From Stramenopiles sp. TOSAG23-3 (lineage: Eukaryota > Sar), in the NCBI GenBank assembly GCA_900128585.1, contig LT642689.1, forward strand, positions 1 through 12,362: a stretch of 12,362 nucleotides of DNA, in the 5' to 3' direction. This document shows positions 7,988 through 12,362 of the stretch, in pieces. The notes under the pieces were generated by a model. It did no database searches and had not been told where the DNA came from. It saw nothing but the letters and a program-made list of their open reading frames with translations. The position numbers and the translations under genes are program-made. How positions within the stretch are numbered: the stretch's first letter is position 1; each line of letters begins with the position of its first letter.

Positions 7988-8057
7988 GTATGTGTTCTTA
8001 ATTTTACATCACTAAAGTATTTATTAGTTATACTATATAATTTGTTTTTTTTTTTAG
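7984..8057 (+). other. Candidate intron overlapping the stop codon of the membrane-protein gene
   Basis: GTGAGTATGT at 7984-7993 is a strong match to a eukaryotic 5' splice site and overlaps the TGA stop. A long T-tract ending in TTTAG finishes at 8057, giving a 74-base candidate intron. Splicing would remove the TGA and add about 14 residues (a short hydrophobic, Phe/Ile-rich tail) before a TGA near 8098. No other clear intron is seen in the window, so this may be chance. Confidence 0.3.
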
Positions 8058-8410
8058 AATTTACATACACATTTTTCTTTTCTTCAAAATACCAGGTTGA
8101 TTTACCTGTCTAGTTCAACATTGTTTCCAATGCTCTGTCCTCTTCTTTTTTTTTTGTTATTTATTATTATAAAGCACCCCCCCCCCACCTAACACCACCG
8201 CCTCATATAACCACCACATATTACACATACACTTCACTTTTCAAACTATTGTTCTCGCTTTGATGATTTAACAAATCTCCGATCGTACTAACATCCGATT
8301 TGATTCCGAAAAAACAAAAAGCATCATATATATGCAAACCGAAAGGAAAAGGCCCAGCATTTCGAACAGAAATTTGTTTTTTTGTTACATTTTTTGCTGA
8401 AAGCGGGTGC
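7988..8410. other. Intergenic region between two + strand genes
   Basis: It is AT-rich with T-tracts, and has a 10-C run at 8177-8186 followed by a CACC-rich stretch to about 8220. The frame of the next gene is open from about 8300 but has no ATG before 8411. A pyrimidine-rich stretch at about 8370-8400 ending in AAAG could be a splice acceptor or simply 5' UTR. No convincing gene of its own. Confidence 0.5.
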
Positions 8411-9250
8411 ATGGGTTCTGGTGCATCTTCCGTCGGCACTATAAAGAAAAAATACAAACGATTACCGCCATTTACACCTGGTGAAATTGCAAAGCACGGT
8501 CCGAATTTAATTGGCACTGAGGTTCATCTTATCGGTTACATTGGGCTCCGTGAGGAAAAGTCTAAAAAGTATGTCGTGTACTCACCATTCAACAGAGATG
8601 AGTATGGTGTGTATATCAAAATCAATGTAAGAAAACCGTTGCAAGGAAAGACTGTAAAGAAAACCTTTACAGCGAAAGCCGGTTCGTGCTTTACGTTATG
8701 CGATGGAAAGGGCCGAGACAATGTGGTAATTTCAATGGAGAACGCAGACGATTGGCAAGCTAACCTTTCTGTCTCAAACAGGCATTACAACATAGAATGT
8801 GCAGATCACTCAAGAGCACTGCTGCGCGCAGGGGGGCAGTTTGATGGAAACAGAAATGGTATGATAGACCGCCCAGATTTAAAACCATTTTGGGTGACAT
8901 TTCAAAATGGAAACGATCCATTATACCGTTTACAAACTGGAGCCGATAAGATGTTTGGTGGCAGGCCCCGAAACGCTCTTGAGTATATATTGCACCTAAA
9001 TGAAAAAGTTTCAATTGTGGGGGTACTGGAAATGGATGCGAATACAAATCAGTACATTTTGTTGCCAACAAAAAACACCGTAAAGAAGGGCAAAACGAAA
9101 ATAGAAAAAATCGGTGGAATTACCAACTTAAGCAGCCTGTCTTCAGCACTAAAAGAAAAGTCTGGAGACGCGAGCCAAGTGACCAGCATTGACATCGATA
9201 AAGATTTGATTATGGTGTCCATGTCCGAAATTTCTGAAGTGAAAGTGTGA
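8411..9250 (+). CDS. N-myristoylated protein with one EF-like loop, family not recognised
   Basis: A 279-residue protein I do not recognise. It starts MGSGASS, with Gly2 and Ser6 fitting the N-myristoyltransferase consensus, followed by a basic patch (KKKYKR at 12-17). Together these predict attachment to the inner face of a membrane. The rest looks globular and beta-rich, with two similar-sounding strands (LIGTEVHLIGYI near 33-44 and LNEKVSIVGVLE near 176-187). These faintly recall GIDE- or OB-like beta domains, but that is only an impression. At residues 145-156 (8843-8878) lies DGNRNGMIDRPD, which fits an EF-hand calcium loop with Asp/Asn at 1, 3, 5, Gly at 6, Ile at 8 and Asp at 12. No partner loop is seen. 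The ATG at 8411 is chosen because it creates the myristoylation signal and is the first in-frame ATG. The gene converges on the calmodulin-like gene. Confidence 0.8.
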   Translation: MGSGASSVGTIKKKYKRLPPFTPGEIAKHGPNLIGTEVHLIGYIGLREEKSKKYVVYSPFNRDEYGVYIKINVRKPLQGKTVKKTFTAKAGSCFTLCDGKGRDNVVISMENADDWQANLSVSNRHYNIECADHSRALLRAGGQFDGNRNGMIDRPDLKPFWVTFQNGNDPLYRLQTGADKMFGGRPRNALEYILHLNEKVSIVGVLEMDANTNQYILLPTKNTVKKGKTKIEKIGGITNLSSLSSALKEKSGDASQVTSIDIDKDLIMVSMSEISEVKV

Positions 9251-9375
9251 GAGACGAAGGCTACAAAGTATGAATTTAATGTTTCATTAAAAATTCTTTT
9301 TAACTCACTGGTGCGAAATGTTTACGTACTTCGTACTAGAAGTTGGTGTTGTTGTTCTCCGAGCACCATCGTCCC
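9251..9375. other. Short convergent gap with a small hairpin
   Basis: Only 125 bases separate the stop codons of two converging genes, so their 3' UTRs probably overlap. A 7-bp perfect hairpin (TTTAATG at 9275-9281, CATTAAA at 9285-9291, loop TTT) is followed by a T-run. It may mark a 3' end, but eukaryotic 3' ends do not need a hairpin. Confidence 0.4.
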
Positions 9376-9840
9376 TTATTTAACCGCGCCACAGCTCATC
9401 ATCATCTTCTTGAACTCATCAAAACTAATTGTCCCATCACCGTCGACGTCGGCTTCGTCAACGATCCATTTCACTTCCGCTGGGGTCAGTGGTTCATCCA
9501 AATTCGACAACACATGCGCCAACTCTGAAGCGCCAATGTTACCGCTACCATCTTCGTCAAAGACTTTGAATACCTCTATAATGTCTGCTTCCGAGTTCTC
9601 GTCACTCATACGATTCTCCATTAACTCGCAAAACTCGTCGAAATCAATCGTTCCGTCGCCGTCTTCATCGATCTCGTTGATCATCTGAACGATTTCCTCC
9701 TCGGTCGGTTCTTGCCCCATCTTGCGCAAAACTGTGCCCAGTTCATCGTTGGTTATAAAACCGTTACCATCCAAATCAAACAAAGCAAACGCTTGCTTCA
9801 TTTGATTCCTCTCATGCTCGTTAAACTTTTTTTTGGGCAT
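9376..9840 (-). CDS. Calmodulin-like protein, four canonical EF-hands
   Basis: A complete 154-residue protein with two EF-hand pairs and a central linker, the size and layout of calmodulin. All four loops are intact: residues 22-33 ([12 protein letters not shown]), 58-69 ([12 protein letters not shown]), 95-106 ([12 protein letters not shown]) and 131-142 ([12 protein letters not shown]), each with acidic ligands and Glu at position 12. Calmodulin-like segments such as ELGTV and GTIDF are recognisable in the N-lobe. The C-lobe is more divergent: the segment that in calmodulin reads GEKL, with the methylated lysine, is DEPL here. The C-terminus adds a short MMMSCGAVK tail. I therefore call it calmodulin-like rather than calmodulin itself. 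It should bind calcium and regulate target proteins. The first ATG is at 9838-9840. The next gene upstream on the same strand is another EF-hand protein. Confidence 0.93.
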   Translation of the reverse strand: MPKKKFNEHERNQMKQAFALFDLDGNGFITNDELGTVLRKMGQEPTEEEIVQMINEIDEDGDGTIDFDEFCELMENRMSDENSEADIIEVFKVFDEDGSGNIGASELAHVLSNLDEPLTPAEVKWIVDEADVDGDGTISFDEFKKMMMSCGAVK

Positions 9841-10435
9841 TCCTCTTCCAATTTGCAATAAAGGCGGTTCGGTTCGTCTTAAAACACAACAGTGAATTCA
9901 ATCTTTCTTGGAAATCGTTCGTTTCTTTCTCGGGTTCGTAAGTTGCGCTCTTCGAAAACTTACAGAGCTTTTCTCTTCCGGCAATACTCTGAATATATAA
10001 ATGAATCAATTTTTCCTCAGAGAAGAAAGGTACTTTTAATATATATATATTGCCGCGTTCTCTATAATTTAGTCTAATTTTTCTAAGGGGATATAATAAT
10101 ATATTAGAGTTTATTATTTTAATATATTATTATAATGATGAAAAAGAAAAGAAGGAAGAAGGAAGAAGAAGGAAAATTACTACAGTAATAATTACAGTAT
10201 AAATATTATAATAATAATTAAAATAAATTTCTTCTTCAACGGTAAAAAACCTTGCCCTCTCGCTGTAGTGGCAGACGGTAAAAAATTGCTATACTAATTT
10301 AGTATACTAATTATATAGTTAATAAGCAACATTTATTAATCAGTACATTTTTTTTAGTTTGAAGTTGTTCTTTTTAGTTTAAATAGTAGTACAATATAAA
10401 AAATACCTGAATATTTTTCCTATTTAATAACTTGA
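9841..10435. other. AT-rich intergenic region upstream of the calmodulin-like gene
   Basis: This 595-base stretch must hold the calmodulin-like promoter and the 3' UTR of the modular EF gene. Seen here: TATATAAAT-like sequence near 9993-10002 (about 155 bases upstream of the ATG, a weak TATA candidate), an ATATATATAT run near 10039-10050, an AT-palindromic stretch at 10090-10136, a purine-only GAAGAAGGA tract at about 10139-10177, and an 11-bp direct repeat ACGGTAAAAAA at 10239-10249 and 10275-10285. No coding sequence looks real. Confidence 0.5.
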
Positions 10436-11899
10436 TTAAATAGGGGGAATACCCCTCCCTTCTTTTTGCTTTTGTGGCAAAGAGGATGGGGCTTGGGGGG
10501 GGAGGGGAGGGGCGGGGGGGGGCTTCGCAGTCGTCATCGATGCCCGCCGGAGCAAGCTTTTGCGTCGGGGCGCATTTATGCGCTTGTTCGGGTTTTCTAC
10601 AAATGCTTCTTCCGCTTTCAAGAAAAAGTTTTTCCACGAGACTTCCCCGTCCCCGTCTACGTCCATGTCCTGGAATGCTGTAACTGCGTCGTTCAGAGCG
10701 TTTTCTCCAAATATCTTCGCCACCGAGGATCTTCTGCCTTTCTTGAACGCTTTCACCAGGTCGATTTGGGTGATTGTGCCATTTTTCATTGTATCGATCT
10801 CGTCGTATACAGAACGGTACAAAAGCTCCCGGGTCATGGGCGGGGGGAACGGAATTTCCATGCCACTATGGAGCGGCGGTGCGGGCGCTAGGTCCGTCGG
10901 ACCCTCGTCTTGTTCTTCATCCACAAGAAAAGCGCTTTCACAGTTGCTGAAAAATTTCTCGTACTTCACGCGCCCATCGTCGTCGGCATCCAACTTTTGA
11001 AAGACTTTCATGGCGTGGTCGGTGTTCTTATGACCGAATATCATCGAAATGGACGAGCGCCGCTTCCCCATTGCCTTGACCAAATCTTTCTGCGAGATAA
11101 AGCCTTTGTTCGCGACGTCGATCGACTTGTACACGGATCTATAGAGCAAGTCCCGCGTCATCGGTGGAGGACGGGGGGCTTTTCCTGACATCATTACAGG
11201 GGGTGCGTCCGTTCTGTCCTTCGGGTCTTTTGCCCTGTATGTCTTGACGTGGTTGGTGAACGCGAGTTCTGCGCCGACAAAAAACTGCTCGAACGTTACC
11301 TTCCCGGTTCGGTCTGCGTCTAATGTACAAAACGACTGCAGGGCCCTGCTAGATCGTTGCGGACCAAACACTTTCACCAACTCGCTGCGCTTGTCTTTCA
11401 TCGCTTTCGTCAAATCTTTCAAGGACACCCACCCCTTCTTGATCTTGTCAACAGAGTTGAAGACGGACCGGTAAAGCATTTCCCGGCTCATTGGGGGCGG
11501 AAGAGGGACGGACTTGCCCCCCACATTCGAAGCTGGCTTTTTTCCCTCGGTGCTGTCCCTGCGCTTCAACGCTCGCGCCACCTGGGACTCGGATAACGCC
11601 AGCGTTGCCCCTTTCAAGAACTGTTCCATTGTAATCTCCCCGGCCCCAGTGACGTCTAAGCGCCCAAAGGCATGGAGCAGCTCGTCGCTACTCTTCTTCC
11701 CAAAATATTCGTTCAAAAGCGACGTTCGATCTCGCAAAGCGAGGAGAAGTGCGTGGGGGGTGATTGTATTGGAGGAGTTGCCATTTAACGAGGCAACTTC
11801 TTTGAACACGCTCTTTAGCCTGTCTTGCTTTTCGTCCGTCCCTGTTTTCCAAGAACCCCTCGTTCCCGGTGCCTTCCGGTAAACTGTATTGAAGGACAT
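10436..11899 (-). CDS. Modular EF-hand protein: four paired-EF modules with proline linkers
   Basis: A 487-residue protein with four tandem modules (about 24-104, 131-215, 241-326 and 349-434), each with two EF-hand-like helix-loop-helix units. Modules 2-4 begin with a near-identical linker, PPPM(S/T)R(E/D)(M/L)LYRSV, at 134, 244 and 352, a period of 108-110 residues. The second loop of every module keeps the early ligands and Gly6 (for example DVDGDGEVSWKN at 413-424), but position 12 is Gln, Gln, Lys and Asn instead of Glu. The first loops have Asp at 1 and 12 but Lys or hydrophobic residues between. Calcium affinity is therefore doubtful. The tail is basic with RRKS448 and RRAS454, then proline-rich (PPPAPPLPP). 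No signal peptide or membrane helix is seen. I know no named family with this layout; a cytoskeletal or flagellar scaffold is a guess. The ATG at 11897-11899 is the first in frame before module 1. Confidence 0.88.
   Translation of the reverse strand: MSFNTVYRKAPGTRGSWKTGTDEKQDRLKSVFKEVASLNGNSSNTITPHALLLALRDRTSLLNEYFGKKSSDELLHAFGRLDVTGAGEITMEQFLKGATLALSESQVARALKRRDSTEGKKPASNVGGKSVPLPPPMSREMLYRSVFNSVDKIKKGWVSLKDLTKAMKDKRSELVKVFGPQRSSRALQSFCTLDADRTGKVTFEQFFVGAELAFTNHVKTYRAKDPKDRTDAPPVMMSGKAPRPPPMTRDLLYRSVYKSIDVANKGFISQKDLVKAMGKRRSSISMIFGHKNTDHAMKVFQKLDADDDGRVKYEKFFSNCESAFLVDEEQDEGPTDLAPAPPLHSGMEIPFPPPMTRELLYRSVYDEIDTMKNGTITQIDLVKAFKKGRRSSVAKIFGENALNDAVTAFQDMDVDGDGEVSWKNFFLKAEEAFVENPNKRINAPRRKSLLRRASMTTAKPPPAPPLPPQAPSSLPQKQKEGRGIPPI
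10442..10530 (-). other. G/C-run tract encoding the proline-rich tail
   Basis: On the + strand this segment has G-runs at 10495-10502 (8), 10504-10507, 10509-10512 and 10514-10522 (9). Read on the minus strand they are C-runs encoding the proline-rich tail. Because a one-base error here would alter the last 30 or so residues, the exact C-terminus is less certain than the rest of the protein. Confidence 0.7.
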
Positions 11900-12362
11900 C
11901 TGTTCCCGTGCCCAAAATGAATGCTACGTTTCCGTTCCCCACAAATTGATTGTTTTGCAAGAACTAACCACAAAATATTGTTCTATACCTGGTCTCTCAA
12001 TTTGTTTCAAGAACAACAAAGAAAACCAAAACGTACTTTGATCCGATGAAGTGTTAGCGTGTAGTATAACGGACGGTGGGGTTATTTTTGAGACTTCAAT
12101 CAATATCTTCAGGTCAGAGAGAGAGAAAAAAAATGGGAGAGAGAGAAGGATAATGTTTAATTTTTTCTTTGTAACATTTGTTTTGGAAATGTCTCTTCTT
12201 GTTGTATTTTTCCCACATTCTAAATAAATAATCATATGCCATAAAATTTTATTATCTTTATAATAATATTGGCATTATATATTAATATTGCTCGCTTTTC
12301 TAATTTACTCTAATTTCTTCTGGGAGCTTCTAATGGTCCTTAAAACATTTATTGTAAACAAA
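11900..12362. other. Upstream region of the modular EF gene, to the window edge
   Basis: This holds the presumed promoter and 5' UTR of the minus-strand EF gene. It contains two GA microsatellites (about 12116-12126 and 12137-12147) separated by an A-run, and becomes very AT-rich after 12220. AATAAA occurs at 12223-12228 on the + strand, but there is no + strand gene for it to serve. No convincing coding sequence. Confidence 0.5.

Noticed and set aside
8300-8410. N-terminal extension of the myristoylated protein to about 8300
   Set aside because: There is no ATG in this stretch, its translation looks like non-coding sequence, and the ATG at 8411 creates a good myristoylation signal.
9841-9858. 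Six-residue upstream extension of the calmodulin-like protein
   Set aside because: It would need a TTG start; the ATG at 9838-9840 gives the usual calmodulin-type length.
11924-12235. Minus-strand open frame of about 103 codons upstream of the modular EF gene
   Set aside because: Its composition follows the AT- and GA-rich DNA, it crosses microsatellites, and it shows no domain; probably 5' UTR or promoter.
1-12362. tRNA, rRNA, CRISPR or transposase genes
   Set aside because: I looked for tRNA T-arm and B-box-like sequence, regularly spaced direct repeats and transposase-like proteins and found none that hold up.

Overview
This is a eukaryotic nuclear window, most likely from a flagellated protist or alga. 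It holds a sperm-flagellar-protein-2 / CPC1-type axonemal gene, which occurs only in organisms with motile 9+2 flagella or cilia. The coding regions are long, essentially uninterrupted and of mixed base composition. The gaps are strongly AT-rich, with microsatellites and G/C homopolymers. TAA, TAG and TGA are all used as stops, so the code is standard. The genome looks compact and intron-poor; I cannot assign the clade from this window.

Layout, left to right: (1) 1-518, upstream region with a GGGA microsatellite and an AT-rich palindrome. (2) 519-5298 (+), a SPEF2/CPC1-like gene of the flagellar central pair, split into two frames at an 11-G homopolymer; removing one G would give a single protein of about 1592 residues. 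(3) 5299-5581, a short convergent gap with a 31-bp perfect inverted repeat and an extra near-copy. (4) 5582-6325 (-), a histidine-phosphatase / phosphoglycerate-mutase-like enzyme. (5) 6326-6913, a divergent promoter region with a CCAAT box. (6) 6914-7987 (+), an unrecognised two-pass membrane protein with a cysteine-containing ectodomain, possibly followed by a small intron. (7) 8411-9250 (+), an unrecognised protein with an N-myristoylation signal and a lone EF-like loop. (8) 9376-9840 (-), a four-EF-hand calmodulin-like protein. (9) 10436-11899 (-), a protein of four tandem paired-EF modules joined by proline-rich linkers, ending in a basic and proline-rich tail.

Calcium binding is the common thread. 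Four of the six genes carry EF-hands or EF-like loops: the SPEF2 C-terminus, the myristoylated protein, the calmodulin-like protein and the modular EF protein. Together with the axonemal gene this fits a flagellated cell with an elaborate calcium system, but nothing here proves that the genes act together; co-location may be chance. I see no mobile-element protein, RNA gene or CRISPR array. The items most worth checking are the G-run frameshift, the inverted repeat that gives two convergent transcripts the same 3' motif, the uniform loss of the twelfth-position acid in the modular EF protein, and the two unrecognised proteins.
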